Position numbers and translations under genes: made by a program
Shown: positions 33,476-45,399 of the stretch, piece after piece
How positions within the stretch are numbered: the stretch's first letter is position 1
Layout of the letters: the number at the start of each line of letters is the position of its first letter
Origin: Calycina herbarum
Lineage: Eukaryota; Ascomycota; Leotiomycetes; Helotiales; Pezizellaceae
DNA length: 64,000 nucleotides
Assembly (NCBI GenBank): GCA_001414485.1
Contig: LLEY01000007.1
Coordinates: 248,001-312,000, forward strand
Direction: 5' to 3'
The notes under the pieces: generated by a model
Seen by the model: the letters and a program-made list of their open reading frames with translations, nothing else
Told to the model about the DNA's origin: nothing
The model's database searches: none

Positions 33476-34892
33476 TCAAAACAAACACGAAACATTTGCG
33501 ATTTCTTCAAAATATTCCCACCAGTTCGACTGTTTCGTACTCTCGATATTGTCAAGCCTGAACCATCTCCTCTCAAGGAATTCCTCCAGCGACCGGAGAC
33601 TCTCAAAAGACAAATACGCAGAGGTAGTCTTAAGACTCTTCCTAACAGAATTTCTCTGTCCGGGCAACAGCGAATGCGAAGCAACAATAAGCAAAGGGAA
33701 CAAAATACAATGATGAAGCTTCTCAGTCAAATCATTGCCGTCGATAACCTCAAAAAAGCTAGTGATAGCTTGCTGTACAAGTGTATGGTCGACATCCAAT
33801 CCACTCAGAGCTCTGTATAGATATACTGATGCAGAGAATCGATATACAGAGCAAAAAGCCGCCCAAGCTGCAAACTGGGGTGTGTGTTTGATATCTTCTT
33901 GTCTATTGACTTGTTTTTCCAAAGCCAGTTGAATAGACAACAATGTTCCAATGCCGACCACTTGAGCATCTCGAGTAGCAGCCCCCAGACTGGCCAATTT
34001 ACTGAAAATAGCCATGATTTCAATGAAGTCGTCATCCGCTCTGACATTCCCCCACCAGGGCTCGCAATCCCCGAATTCTGCCCAAAATGAAGGCTCGAAA
34101 AAAGGTGCGTCGCCTATCAGGAGGGAATGGGTGAGGTCCATGGTAGCAAATATTGACAACATCAGGATAGGCAACTCATGTTTAGACTGGAAGACACCCC
34201 GCACACCAGCCCATTGTTTGAGGATCGCCTTTCCGCCAACGAGATGGTGATGTGTGGCTGAACTATCCGAGACGGGTTCGATAATGCCATCCAAGATACA
34301 GAGAAGGACGTTGGCTATGAATAGACTGCCCGTCACATCATCAGTCGGCGCACCCATCAGATTTTCCCGAAACACTCGTAAGGCCCGATTCCGACTCTGT
34401 ATCTTCTGCAATCCCATTCCCTCATCACCCCGCGAAGCCTCATGCGCATTCGCGACTGCCAGGACACTTTGTAACAACACCGGGTCTCGCTCCAAGATCT
34501 TTAAATCGATTATGGGCACCGTATTCGTGAGGTTGAACCGCGGGAGGAGTTCGTTCTCGAAGTACATGAGGTGGCTATCGCTATTCTTTTTGAGCACCAG
34601 CATCTGCGGAGATTGTTGCGATGGGACTTTTTTGCCCGCAAGACGACCTCGAGATGCGACGCAATCCGTCCATTTCAGTCGGATAGCGCCGTAGTCGCAG
34701 CGGGCGCCGATTTTAATACATTTTGCGCAGGAGGGAACGGCGAGGTCGCAGATTACGCGGCGCTCTTTACAGGACTGTTGATGGGCTTGAAGTTAGCCAT
34801 GACCGAGAGGTGGTGGAAGGCTGGCAGAAGCAAAGAGGGTCGGGTTATAGTACCCAGCATGATCCTTCAACCGTACGTATTCGAGGTGGCAT
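33476..34892 (-). CDS. Zn2Cys6 fungal transcription factor
   Basis: Exons 34892-34854 and 34774-33476 give 1338 nt, 445 residues. The 79-nt intron falls inside the zinc cluster: exon 1 ends ...GSCW and exon 2 begins SCKERRVIC. The joined cluster is C-x2-C-x6-C-x6-C-x2-C-x6-C (CWSCKERRVIC, then DLAVPSCAKCIKIGARC), a complete binuclear zinc-cluster DNA-binding domain at residues 12-39. The rest resembles the helical regulatory region of Pezizomycotina Zn2Cys6 proteins (SVLAVANAHEASRG, LLCILDGIIEPVSDS, FFEVIDGNDLTEKLHH, a C-terminal LEEFLERRWFRLDN). Nuclear, DNA-binding; targets unknown. It lies 0.9 kb upstream of the ammonium transporter on the same strand; a regulatory link is possible but unproven. 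Confidence 0.88.
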
Positions 34893-35551
34893 TGGGAGCG
34901 GAGGAGAGGCGCATCGACATGAAGATGGAGGTTATCGTGTTTTGAGGGTAATGCGCAGTGAGTGAGGGGGAGAGAGAGGTTGAAGATGTTTGGTCTTTCT
35001 CAGCCTTATCATTTGTTTCAGCTTCCGTTGGTGAGGATATTCAGGTTCGCCCCCACGCAACGTGGGATGCTTTTGGAAGGTGCGAAGCAAAGATGCGACG
35101 TAGGAGATGATTTTGAATATCAAGACATTTGTAGAAAGAAGTAGGATCTATCAACTCCTTTTATGGATTCTCGTGGTTGTGCTCTGTATACTGTTTTCAA
35201 TGAGAGTTTCAAAAATGTAAACTGAGTCCTGGTGCAGGTGAAAGTCCGAGGTTTGGTGCTGGCGGGACATCTTCGGTACCCTGAGGACCTAGCCTTTGGG
35301 TTACACAATACTCATCGCCTTGGCCTCATTTGGGCACTATCACGACTTCAGACTCCATGTTTACCTGACAACTCACTGACACAATCTACCTCGAGTTACA
35401 TCCCCACGGTACGCACGGATAGAAGAGATACCCGTGTGCTCGCGCTTAATCGGGCCACCCGACGCAGACTAAACGTCTATATTGGTGGTATTTCGACCAC
35501 ACTCTTGTCCTCCCGGTCTCTCCGCCTCCAACATCAACCACCTCCGTGGAG

Positions 35552-36260
35552 ATGTCTTCATCAACAAATGGAGTATCAAAAGATGCACCTTCAGACACAG
35601 CTGTCAATGAAGCAGATTTAGCCAAGGTAGGTGTTCCATTCACTATCATTCAAAATTAAATGCTACATGGACTTTGCTGATATCATTTAGGCCTTGGCGG
35701 AGATATTGCAGTAAGTGCTCTCACAAGTGCTCTCATGACATTCCGGATCAGATATTGAGTATCGAGCCGGTTGCATCACAACTCTTTTACCTCTTTACCT
35801 TCCTGTTTGCATCTATCACACCCATTGGCCTTCCCGATTGCCTTTAGCCTTCTGGTCATTGAAGTACCTTTGGTTCATCACTGCTCTTTTGAGTCTCTTC
35901 GCAACTTTTCAGTGGCTCCAACTATCATGTTCTCGTTACAATCCCCTTTCTCCTTTCAATCCGTTCTTGTCAAAGGTTCCCTTCATGTATTCCCCCTGAT
36001 TCCAATTTCCGAATTCTCTTGTCAAAGGTTCCTTTCGTGTGTTCTCTTCTGACTCCAATTTCCCAAATTCTAGGGGCGAAAAAACAGCCGACGTCCTAGA
36101 ATCGAACCTCGACAGCTTAGAAAAGAAGATTGATGATTTACTGGCGAGTTTCGAGGAATCGGAGCACTTGAAGGTTGAAGAAGCAAACTCGAAACGTGCT
36201 CCACCTACGGATGGTGACTCCAAGTCTGGGAATGATGCTGGCAAGGATTTGAAATCATAG
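35552..36260 (+). CDS. Small acidic coiled-coil protein, 93 residues
   Basis: Exons 35552-35626, 35691-35710 and 36074-36260 give 282 nt. The middle exon is only 20 nt. The joints read ADLAK-ALAEILQ-GEKTADVLESNLDSLEKK. The segment LESNLDSLEKKIDDLLASFEE (about residues 40-60) forms heptads and should be a coiled coil; the rest is Ser/Asp/Lys-rich and unstructured. This pattern is familiar from small conserved fungal proteins of unknown function. The second intron is unusually long (363 nt) for this window and contains a duplicated 3' end (see the repeat at 35966). No signal peptide. Confidence 0.62.
35966..36072. repeat. Tandem direct repeat of about 52 bp ending at a splice acceptor
   Basis: Two copies, 35966-36017 and 36018-36072, both starting CTTGTCAAAGGTTCC and ending in CAATTTCC-AATTCT. 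The second copy supplies the AG acceptor of intron 2 of the small coiled-coil gene (TTCTAG, 36068-36073). In the first copy TTCT runs straight into the second unit without AG. Confidence 0.6.
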
Positions 36261-36594
36261 CATGGGGCTTTTTCTGTGAATCGAAATGGGGTTGGGAGGG
36301 TTGAATTTGGACGACATAGAATGATCACATTGTATCCATCACTCTCTACCCACTCATGATATTGCAGTTCCCCCATTCTTTTTGTCTTGTTGCAAGTGTT
36401 AATTCCCCTGGCGTTGTTCTTTCTCTGGCACTTCGGGATCCTTTCCTTCTATTCGTCTCTGCGCCGCAGGGAACAAGAATGGACTATCCGAATTCTGAAA
36501 TTTAATTGATGATAATGAAGAAACTCTGCTGGTTCAAGTGATTGCGGAATTCGAGTCATAGGCCGGATATGAATTCTAATTAGTTAACACGAGG

Positions 36595-36940
36595 ATGATA
36601 GGGGATTATTTAGTATCTACGCGAAACAGTTTTCTTTATAATTCCTTCTTGAGACATCCTCCGAGCCTTAAGATTTCCCTCCTTTTGTTTATAAATAAAT
36701 GAACTAATATCAAAAACTAGTAAACAAAAAACAACATACAGCTATATATAATTATAGACAAGAATAAACATAAAATAGTAATTACACTTATAGCTATCTA
36801 CGTAGTAGAAAGAACTGACTCTAAAAAACTAAATAAATACTCTTTCAAGATATATATAGCTTACTATAGAATAAAAAATCAAAGTCGATTTAGAAATAAC
36901 TAACTAATGTTAATTATAATTCTAAATATAGTAATAAAAT
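36595..36940. repeat. AT-rich, RIP-like relic island
   Basis: A sharply bounded AT-rich tract with many TATA and AATA steps, set in DNA of normal composition. It resembles RIP-mutated repeats elsewhere in the window, but no protein or terminal repeat could be read. Confidence 0.45.
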
Positions 36941-38195
36941 TCCGGGTCTCGCGGTGGATACGGAAAGTGGTCTCGCCGCCACAACGTGACCCCGCTTTTT
37001 CTATGAACACCAAAATCGAAGCCCCTGATTATTTCTAACAACCACGCTTTCTAGACCTAAGCCCTTCGAGAGAGGGAACAAGTACAGTATGCTTATTCTA
37101 CCTCTCGAAGGAATTAATTGTTGAAAGTATGGCTGTCGAGTAATATCAAGGATCGTGATAGTCGGGGTTTGAGGCGGCTGTCGAGGGAGTATGTCGCAAA
37201 ACTTTCGCGCGCTTTTGAGGATTAATCTCTTCACGGGATCGATTAAATACACAGCAATTATTATTCTGATTCTTTTTTCAGCGTCGAATTTTATCACTTC
37301 TTTTGCAACAGGCTCTACATAATTCTTCTTATTCTTTCGTCTTTTGTGGTGCGGGTGCTTTCTTCGAATTGATCTCGTTCAATATTGTTTACACCGGAGG
37401 AGCAAGGTTTTAAGTTGGCGGCCGATGGAGGTGGCAGAGTCCAGGACCTTGCGCTTGAAGCAGAGAGAGGGGCTCTTCTGAATGAAATGTTGAGACTTCA
37501 AAGGTCCTGGTAACATATCGATTTTCGGACACATTCAAACCTCGCCGTTGTACTGGTCGAATCTATCGAGGGCATCTATTCCTTAGACTCCATCTAAAAT
37601 TTAGCATACTTGCTTGGTTGAGGCTACTCTGGATAGTGACCAGGGTTCGTGCCTTCCTTTTTCAATAGCGAGTTTCTTGGGCTGAGACAAGAGGGAAAGA
37701 GCGACGTTGAGGACCTTCTCCTGTGGTGACTGGTCGAGGAAGGAGTGTCGAGTTTTTGACAAGGAAGGAACGACCGCGTCCTCTTCGATCGACGGCTCAA
37801 CCACCAGACTGTTTCCCAAAACTAATGTCATACCCATTTGAAATTTACCAGCCGAAGGCAGAGAAAATTCACACAATGGCTCGCTCAATAGCCTTCACCA
37901 TGTCCAACAAAGAAAAGCTTCGGTTACAAAGGCAACGGATGCGGGTCGCAAGTCCGATCCGATTATAAGACAAAGAGGAACAAAATTATCTCGAAAACAA
38001 TTCGCTATACAGATTATTATTTTCTCGCTACAACTATACCCCTACAAAATTATTTTGGTTTCCCAGTCAGTCGCTCATTTATTCTCAACTAGCAAAAGTC
38101 TTCGCATTATCTCTCACCTACCTAACGCGCATTACTCCTTCATACCTCCTCTTCCTCACCTCACGTACAGTTCGCATCTCGAAATATTTGGCACC
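36941..38195. other. Intergenic; one doubtful minus-strand frame
   Basis: A minus-strand frame at 37601-37888 (a LVVEPSIEEDAVVPSLSK stretch, 95 residues) is moderately protein-like but starts with TTG and has no recognised domain. The 150 bp before the ATG at 38196 are pyrimidine-rich, as expected of a fungal promoter or 5' UTR. Confidence 0.35.
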
Positions 38196-41100
38196 ATGGC
38201 TACCCGTGTCCCCAAACCCATCACAAATTCACCACCAACGGCCCAAGCCATCAAACCCCCACCGGAACCCAAGTCTCTCTCTGCCTTTGCGCAAAAATAT
38301 GGTCGCATAACCGATGATCTGGACATAAAAACTTTAATGAAATATCTTTACTCGAGGGGGAAATCTGGTAAGTCACGCTATTTATGGCATTAAAATATCA
38401 CATCGTCTCGTCTGTGCTAATATACATATCTAACCGTTTAGGATATACGCCCATTGACCCCATTTTCATCATCAATGCAGATCACAAGGAAGAATGGCAT
38501 ATCAAGGAAATTGAACATCACCAGAGAACCCTCTTCTGGGGCTTCACAGCTTTGGATTTTTTCCAATTGGGGGTTTATTCTCACCTGGATCAGGAGGATA
38601 TTGAGCTTACAAATCCTATTCAGTATATCCCCCATTTATTCTTCTCTGTCAAGTTTAACTAATGAGTGTGATCAAGTCCCATTCTAGAACGTTCAATGTG
38701 GGAAAGTACTCAGTTCCCAGATCGACATGGGAGAAAACCTACGGATATTATTTGTGATGGACCGGCTTTTAGTCACTTGCCTAGGAGATTCAAGGGGACT
38801 TGGTTGGCGGATAATCCTCTTGTTTGGCCTGTTTTGGAACCGATTTTGAGGTTGGCTACTAGGATGATTATGACGTTTCATACTACTAGTTTTGTATGTA
38901 TGTCCCTTTTTGTATCCCTCTTTTTTAAAAAAAGGGGTGTGGGGGGAGAAGGAAGGTTATACAGCTGACTAACTAAGGGTGTTTAGGTAGATGCACTCCT
39001 ATGCGGAGAAATCAGACCCATCCCCGCCCATCTCGACACAAGATCAGAAGACGTAAAACAAGCACAAGGACCTTTGCAATCTTTTCATCGCCGTACTCCG
39101 GATAAGATAGGAGGTGAGGATACGAGGCAGGCCTTTGCTTATTTTTTGACCTTGTTCCAACAGAAAGGGCAATTTGGAATTATCGATGGGAGAACCGATC
39201 CTGGAGATCGTTCTACACCGCATCCTTCTTATTGGGCCGTCACTTTGCCGGACTTTGATGGGCCGGGCCCGAAGGCTCCTTGTCCGCGTGTTACTATCCA
39301 ACTTACGACTCAGTTGTTGATGCCGCTTCTGAGGAATGATTGTCCGGCGGGGGAGAGGATGGTGAGTACCCAATTTCTCCGAGTAAAATGTCTCCTTTGG
39401 GTAAATCCTTGAGCTGAGCAAATGCTCATTCTCAAAATTTCTACAATGGTCTATGGGGCTCTTGCTCATTCTACTCCTTAAAGATCCCTAAAGAAGTATA
39501 CTGATTCCGAGATCCTGTAGGCTTTAAGGTATATAGCTGCGATGAACATTATGCATGAACTTATGGTTTGTGGTTTTCCATTTTTCGTTTTGTTACCTGT
39601 CTATTTTTGGAAATGGAAAAGACGGAGACTGATATTCTTACGTGTGGGACAATAGCATGCTATGCATTGCCTCCTAATCGGCGACCCACAGTTCCCATAT
39701 TTCGTCAGAACAGAACCCTACTTCGAAGACCACATTTTCGCCGAACTAGGTTACGCATATACGGTAAGTCTTCCTTCCTTCCTTCCCACCTCTCTCTTTT
39801 CCAACACAAACCAGGTCGATACCGTCGGAGGCGTAATAAACCACCTTCGAAAACACAACACAGACGAACCGCATAAATCCTGCCCAGGTTACGCCATCAA
39901 CGCCTTCCCCACCACCGAATCCGGCTGGCGACAATCCACCGCCACGAACCAAAGGACAATTCTTGGTGGTCATAGCTCCCTCTCTCCAATATATATCTAT
40001 GAACCCATCCACAGCTCCTGGTATCCCCTCCTCCATTCTGAAGAATTCTGGACGGTTGGTCTGCAGAAATTTGGGATTGACATGTTGTATGCGCGCACGG
40101 CGGGTACGACACGCACGCATATGAACACCTTTGTGAACGGGCAGGGAGAACTTTATAGGAATAAGAGTTTGGTGGGGGATTGGGAGAAGAGGTCTTTTGT
40201 GCCAAAGGCGTGGAGGGGGCGGATTCCTGAGACGGCGGATCTTTGGACGTTGAGTCGGCAGGAGTTACTTGCGGTGGAGTTTTCTAATAATGCGGCTGTG
40301 GAGGAGGCGGAGGCTGAGGAAGTGGAAGCGGGTTTTCAAAAAAGGAAAGCTGTGGCGGGGGAAATTAAGGCGTTGTTAAATCAGGTGAGGTTGAAGCAGG
40401 GTTTGAGTGATACGGGGAGTTTGCAGGACCCGGATAGAGTTTTGGGGGACTTGTACATGGAGCTTTGTCGTAGAATTAAGGGTGAAGCGGTTGCTTTACA
40501 TGAGGAACTCACCTTCATCTTATTCGGGGGCGAGAAGGAGAAGTGGAGGACTGCTATTGGGGCGTGGTTTGGGGAGTTTATTGTGAGGCTGAATCGGAGG
40601 CTGCGACAGGTCCTGGCGGAGATTATGGAATGGGCCATTGACCGACGGGGAGGGAAGGTGGAACTTGTTGAGGATATCTTTGCTGCTGCCTCCTTCATCG
40701 GTGGTCTCCTCTGTACACAACGCGATATCTTAACCAAGTCCAACATCGACTATACCCAATATCCCCAAGCTAAAAAGGAAATGGAAGAAGAATTGCAAAA
40801 GTTCCTGCAAACGATGGATGGGACCCGCAACTCGGGGACATCGAAGAAGGTTACGTGGGATGAATTGTATACGGCCCTCGATAAAGAAATGGAAAAGAAG
40901 GCCAAGGAAGAATTCATGGAAACAGCCAGGAAAGCAACCTATTCCCCCGAAAGTCTCATCGGCGCCACCCCCTCGGCAGATCTGCACGACCTCTTCAAAA
41001 CCACCGGTTTCGAACTCTGCTGCCAAATCGACGAGGCGACGCAAACATCCCACGGACTCAACGCAATCGTAGGCCAGATGCTCCTCTATCGCGCCCGGGA

Positions 41101-41464
41101 ATTCGAATATTCGCGCGAACTTCGCCAATTAAGGAACGAAATGATTCAAGTGCGGAAGAATCTGAATCTGCCGCCCATTAGTTTTAAGAGGTTTGGCTCT
41201 GGGGCTTGGGGGGAGGCGGTGGATGAGCTTGTGAAGAGGGGCATTAATATGGTGACGGGGAGGGGGCCGGTGACGGAGGCGGAGAAGGAGTTGCAGTTGG
41301 ATTGTGAGAAATGGACGGATATTTTGGATGTCATGGTTCATAATAGTATGAATCCGGGGGAGAAGAGGGATGTCAAAAAGAGTCTTACTGCTGATGATGG
41401 GGATGGGTACGCTGGGCCGGACCAGGGGAGGAACAAGATGCTGAGGGAGAATATGATATTTTAG
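38196..41464 (+). CDS. Putative zinc metallopeptidase-like protein with HExxH, 915 residues
   Basis: Seven exons: 38196-38367, 38442-38622, 38677-38893, 38987-39361, 39521-39565, 39656-39763 and 39815-41464, all in phase (2748 nt). The 45-nt exon 5 encodes RYIAAMNIMHELM and is joined to HAMHCLLIGD, giving HELMH at residues 327-331, with a glutamate-rich EPYFEDHIFAELG about 20 residues later. This is the layout of a gluzincin-like active site (two His plus a downstream Glu). The N-terminus is Pro-rich; the C-terminal 550 residues are mostly helical and charged, without a known domain. There is no signal peptide. The catalytic assignment is inference from the motif; the family was not identified. 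The 51-nt intron at 39764-39814 is stop-free and in frame, so retention would add 17 residues. Acceptor of intron 2 was chosen to keep frame. Confidence 0.68.
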
Positions 41465-42052
41465 AGGAAGGGGGCTTATGGTATCTTTTTGGTTGTATAT
41501 TTATTGTCCCTTTTTGAATTTAGATTTGGGGTAGAGAGGTTTTTGGGGAGGACTTGAGGTTTGTAGTTTGTAAACTAATCGTGGTTTTGTAGCTATTTTG
41601 ATACCAATTACTCGCCTTATATGAATTCAATTATGATAGTAGAGCATTTCAAAGTGATATGACGACATCTGGAAAATGTTGAGTAAGTCAAATGGAATAC
41701 ATATCACTTCATGTTAGAGGCTCATTCTCTCATTCTCAAAATATACTATCGTACCTCGCTATGTACGGAAAGCTACTCAGTAATATCTCGCTAGACTGCT
41801 CATCCCATTGGTCGAAGATGATATCAGGTTTTTTTTCGGACACCGCTGCCATTGGTCAGTTCATTAAGGCAGCCGCCAGGCACAGCACTGAAGTTGCCAG
41901 TGATGCCTAAAGTTAGTTTGCAGATCGGCACTACGTAATAACAGCCCCACAGTAAGCATAAATAAGCATAAATACATATTTCCATCACTTCATGAGAACA
42001 TACTTGTACATGACAAACTTCACACTATTTATCTTCCATTTTAACACACATC

Positions 42053-42664
42053 ATGAGTGGACTTCTCTTCATCACGGCCCCAGAAGCCGACCACAAACTC
42101 ATCAACAAGATTCTTCTTCGTCTCAGAGACTGGGAATACGGGTCCTGCGACTGCTTCAAACTCATCACCAGCAGGAGACCCCACGCCCTACGCTCACTAG
42201 CCACCGCAACTTCTCCCCCAGTCCCAGAAAACATCGAGAATGTATGGAAAGGTGCCACCCTCGAGGAGATAGAGGAATACTGTTTCGACCTCGACTTAGA
42301 TTATCCAAATAACCAATCTCCCGATGCGAATACACATCAATACATTGTCGTAGACGAAGAAGGGCTTGCGAATGAAACTTGTGTTTTTGCTGCAAGAGTT
42401 ATTAATTGGGAGGACGACCCAATTACTTATCCGAGGATATTCAATAGGACGAGATTACCCTGGGATGAGGCGTATGTGACTTGGTGTAATTTGGATATTT
42501 CGAATGTTGAGTGGGATGAGTTGATGGAGGAGGAGGAGGAGGGGAAGAAAGGGGGATGGTGGACCTATAATTCTCCTACTGGGGGGAATGGGGATATAGC
42601 TAAGGAGATGTTGAAAGTGAGGGATGCGGAGATCGAGAAGTTGAGGAAGGAGGGGAAGATCTAG
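42053..42664 (+). CDS. Conserved fungal protein of unknown function, 203 residues
   Basis: An intronless frame with a proper ATG. It begins MSGLLFITAPEAD and contains YIVVDEEGLANETCVFA and RLPWDEAYVTWCNLDISNVEWDEL, then a Glu-rich tail with a terminal charged helix. The central region resembles the fungal domain of unknown function catalogued as DUF6924, by memory only. Acidic overall, no signal peptide or membrane helix, so probably intracellular. Function unknown. Confidence 0.65.
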   Translation: MSGLLFITAPEADHKLINKILLRLRDWEYGSCDCFKLITSRRPHALRSLATATSPPVPENIENVWKGATLEEIEEYCFDLDLDYPNNQSPDANTHQYIVVDEEGLANETCVFAARVINWEDDPITYPRIFNRTRLPWDEAYVTWCNLDISNVEWDELMEEEEEGKKGGWWTYNSPTGGNGDIAKEMLKVRDAEIEKLRKEGKI

Positions 42665-44320
42665 GAGAACAATGAGGCGCGAAGCGATGGGAGTTGGCCG
42701 GCCGCTTCTCTTGAGTTCGTGGATCTTTTGGGTGGCGACTGTGCAGGGAGGGACGGACTTTTGGTTTGGACTTATCAATTCCTCTCCTGGAAGTTCTTTG
42801 CGATCGAGAACTATACTGCATTGGAAACCTCAGCGAAACCTGCTTTTGTCAATACTTCGGATTTTCATTTTTTTTGAAGCTGTTGCATGCCTTGCTTACA
42901 AGCAATTTTTTGTCTCAATAAACGAGGTCTCAATATGATACAACCACAATGGCAACGTTACTCACTTTTCCCAGAAACAAGCACGGCATGAAAACCTTCC
43001 ATCACGTCCAAGAAGTTTCGGGAGAGCACCAAACCGGGAGGATGGAATTATTCTCACTCAATCACAACTCTAAACTACTTAGCCACCTTCACGTATTCGA
43101 ACACTAGCCTGCTATACGCTTCCTCGGACTCTGCTACAAGTGTGATGCAAGACATTACCATCATCTACTCATTTAAGCATCTCCAAAATCCCTACCTCAA
43201 TTTCCCAACTCAGCCATAAACGTCCAAAGTCCAAACCCGCTTACGAACGACCAAACGCTTTTCGATTGATCCTGCATGTGGGGAGTATGTTCTCTTCCCC
43301 CTGATTGGCGCCTGCGCCACGGACCTCTTACGAAAAGATGATTCGAAACATACGTGGAAGGGGTGCAGGTTCGCTTAGGAAAGGGGGTGTTGGTTTCAGG
43401 TCCATTTTTGGTCTAGGCGTGGATCCTTTTGCACAATTGGTTGAGATGCAGCAGGGGGTGGCGGATGGTTTTAAACGCCACCCAGGTATCCCCGCGTTAA
43501 AGCATGTCATGTCATCTAAAGTACGGCTTTCTGGAAGCTTGTTGGTTGATCAGTTGAAGAATTGAGTTGGTTTTGTTCCGAAGCTGGCTGGGGCCACAAT
43601 GCCAAGCGGCCCACTAAAATGTCAATGAAGAAGAGTCAATCTATGCAAGGCTGGATTGCGGATTAATATTCTAATCAAAAAATTATTCTCCATCGCAATG
43701 ACATGCATGAATTGAGTGATGAGATAGAGAAAGATGGCTAAATTGGGTTCCAACTGCCGGGGCCTGAAGAAAGGCCCTGAAGGATTACCCGCCGCCCCAC
43801 AGGGGACATCTAGCCTATAACAACCCCCCAAATACCTGACCCCTCCCTAAGCGATAACACAAAACAAAAAAGAAGGAAACTCTAACAACTACCCCTCCAA
43901 AAGCCGCCGTCATGCTCCTCCTTGACACGACGCTCAGATTTTCAAGATGTGCTGCATGGAACAAAGGCAGATCCGTGGACCCATCCAAGCTTCTTGAGAC
44001 GACGGATCAGACGATCTGATCTCCGAAACACGCCGGTGTTCGTCGAAAATGGGTTAGGGAAATACCAACAGGCACAATAGTGGATGGTATATAGATCTCG
44101 AGCGCATGCACTTTGGAGAAACTTTTTTGAAGCATCAACTTCAGCATTTCCATTACTACTCTCCAAATACAGTTCGCATATCTTCTTCTCACATTCCTTA
44201 ATATTGATTATTAACTCCATTCTTTACTACTTCAATCAACTCTTGACGAGTATCATCTTCCTCGGACTTTTCCAGCCTTCTTCAACAAAACAAATCAACA
44301 CCTTCAATCATAATTTCAAA
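42665..44320. other. Intergenic, 1.65 kb
   Basis: A plus-strand frame at about 43338-43565 (76 residues from ATG, with GRGAGSLRKGGVGF) could be a tiny gene, but there is no supporting domain or splice pattern. A long pyrimidine-rich leader precedes the ATG at 44321. Confidence 0.4.
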
Positions 44321-44998
44321 ATGCCTTCCGTTTCCAAAATGATTCTTTCCGCTTTCGTCCTCCTTAACCGTCAGTTCTTAACATTCTTTTCCCACTGCCT
44401 GCATCGATACTGACAATTTCAACAGTCTCCCTCCCAGTCTTATCTGCGGGCACTCAATTCATCACCGGTGCTTGTACGTCTGATGCTGACTGTGCTGCTG
44501 GATGCTGCGGTTTTAACACTGGAAAATGCGCTGGTGCAATTGTAGCACTTCAACGTGATGGGGGGTGCGGCTTTGGAGCCACGCCAAATGATAATGCAGC
44601 TCAGGCGTGAGTTACACCTATATTGTTCGCCAACTAGTCATACCAGTACTAATACTTTTAACAGTCTCGGATTCACAGGCGGCATCACATCCGCATCCAA
44701 AGGAGCAGCCGGGGCCGGAGCAAGTGCAGTCTCAAGCGCAACACCAGCTACAGCAACCGGAGCCGTGAATGGGGCCGCAGGACCAGTCGCCAAGGGAACA
44801 CAATTTATCACTGGAGCTTGTACGTCTGATGCTGATTGTGCTGCTGGATGTTGCGGATTCAATACCGGGAAGTGTGCTGGTCCAGTAGTGGCTCAACAAA
44901 GAGACGGCGGATGTGGCTTTGGCGATGCTGCTCCTAATGATACCGCTGCGAAGAAATTGACTGGGGCCAAGAGAGGAATCCGAGGATGGAACTTGTAG
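44321..44998 (+). CDS. Secreted cysteine-rich protein with duplicated BAS2-like module, 187 residues
   Basis: Exons 44321-44369, 44426-44606 and 44665-44998 give 564 nt. The signal peptide is MPSVSKMILSAFVLLNLSLP with cleavage likely after LSA. The mature protein consists of two near-identical modules, each TQFITGACTSDADCAAGCC continuing to GFNTGKCAG and RDGGCGFG, with six cysteines per module, joined by an Ala/Gly/Ser/Thr-rich linker of about 50 residues. The module resembles the biotrophy-associated secreted protein BAS2 of Magnaporthe and its relatives, which normally carry one copy. It is likely secreted, possibly at the plant interface; no function is established by the sequence. The second module lies entirely in exon 3, the first in exon 2. 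The 5' UTR is AC-rich. Confidence 0.7.
44452..44925 (+). repeat. Intragenic duplication of the Cys-rich module
   Basis: Unit 1 at 44452-44580 and unit 2 at 44798-44925 match closely at DNA level (for example both contain GCTTGTACGTCTGATGCTGA), with differences mostly at third codon positions. The duplication is therefore fairly recent but already under codon-level divergence. It has not been visibly hit by RIP. Confidence 0.7.
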
Positions 44999-45399
44999 GG
45001 GAAAAAGTTTTAATTGTTTGAATATGGGGAGGAAATGGGATCTCTCGATGAGAAGACGGGGCAAATACTTGGTTTTGGGATTTAGGGCATTTGTACGCAA
45101 GACGTACTGGAGTTTAGGATTGTATTGGTATCGGAGACAGGGCAGGACGAACTGGCTAGACGCTTGTATCTATAGAATGAGAAATAGGTTGTATTAACTA
45201 GACGCGATCTTTAAGAGAAAATCAATAATATGTCTCTTGTTTGAATCACAGTCTGGGAATTTGAAGTCAGCACACAATTTGGAATACATGGGGAATATTC
45301 ACTGCACAAAGATCTCTTATAGGCTGGAGTGATATCATGATACCCAATTGATAATTAAATGATTGAATTCATTGCTAAGAATATTAAGAAGGCTAAGCC

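Noticed and set aside
37601..37888. 95-residue minus-strand frame
   Set aside because: Somewhat protein-like, but begins with TTG and has neither a domain nor a plausible upstream exon.
43338..43565. 76-residue basic Gly-rich frame
   Set aside because: No homologue recalled, no splice context, and no 5' leader features; length expected by chance.
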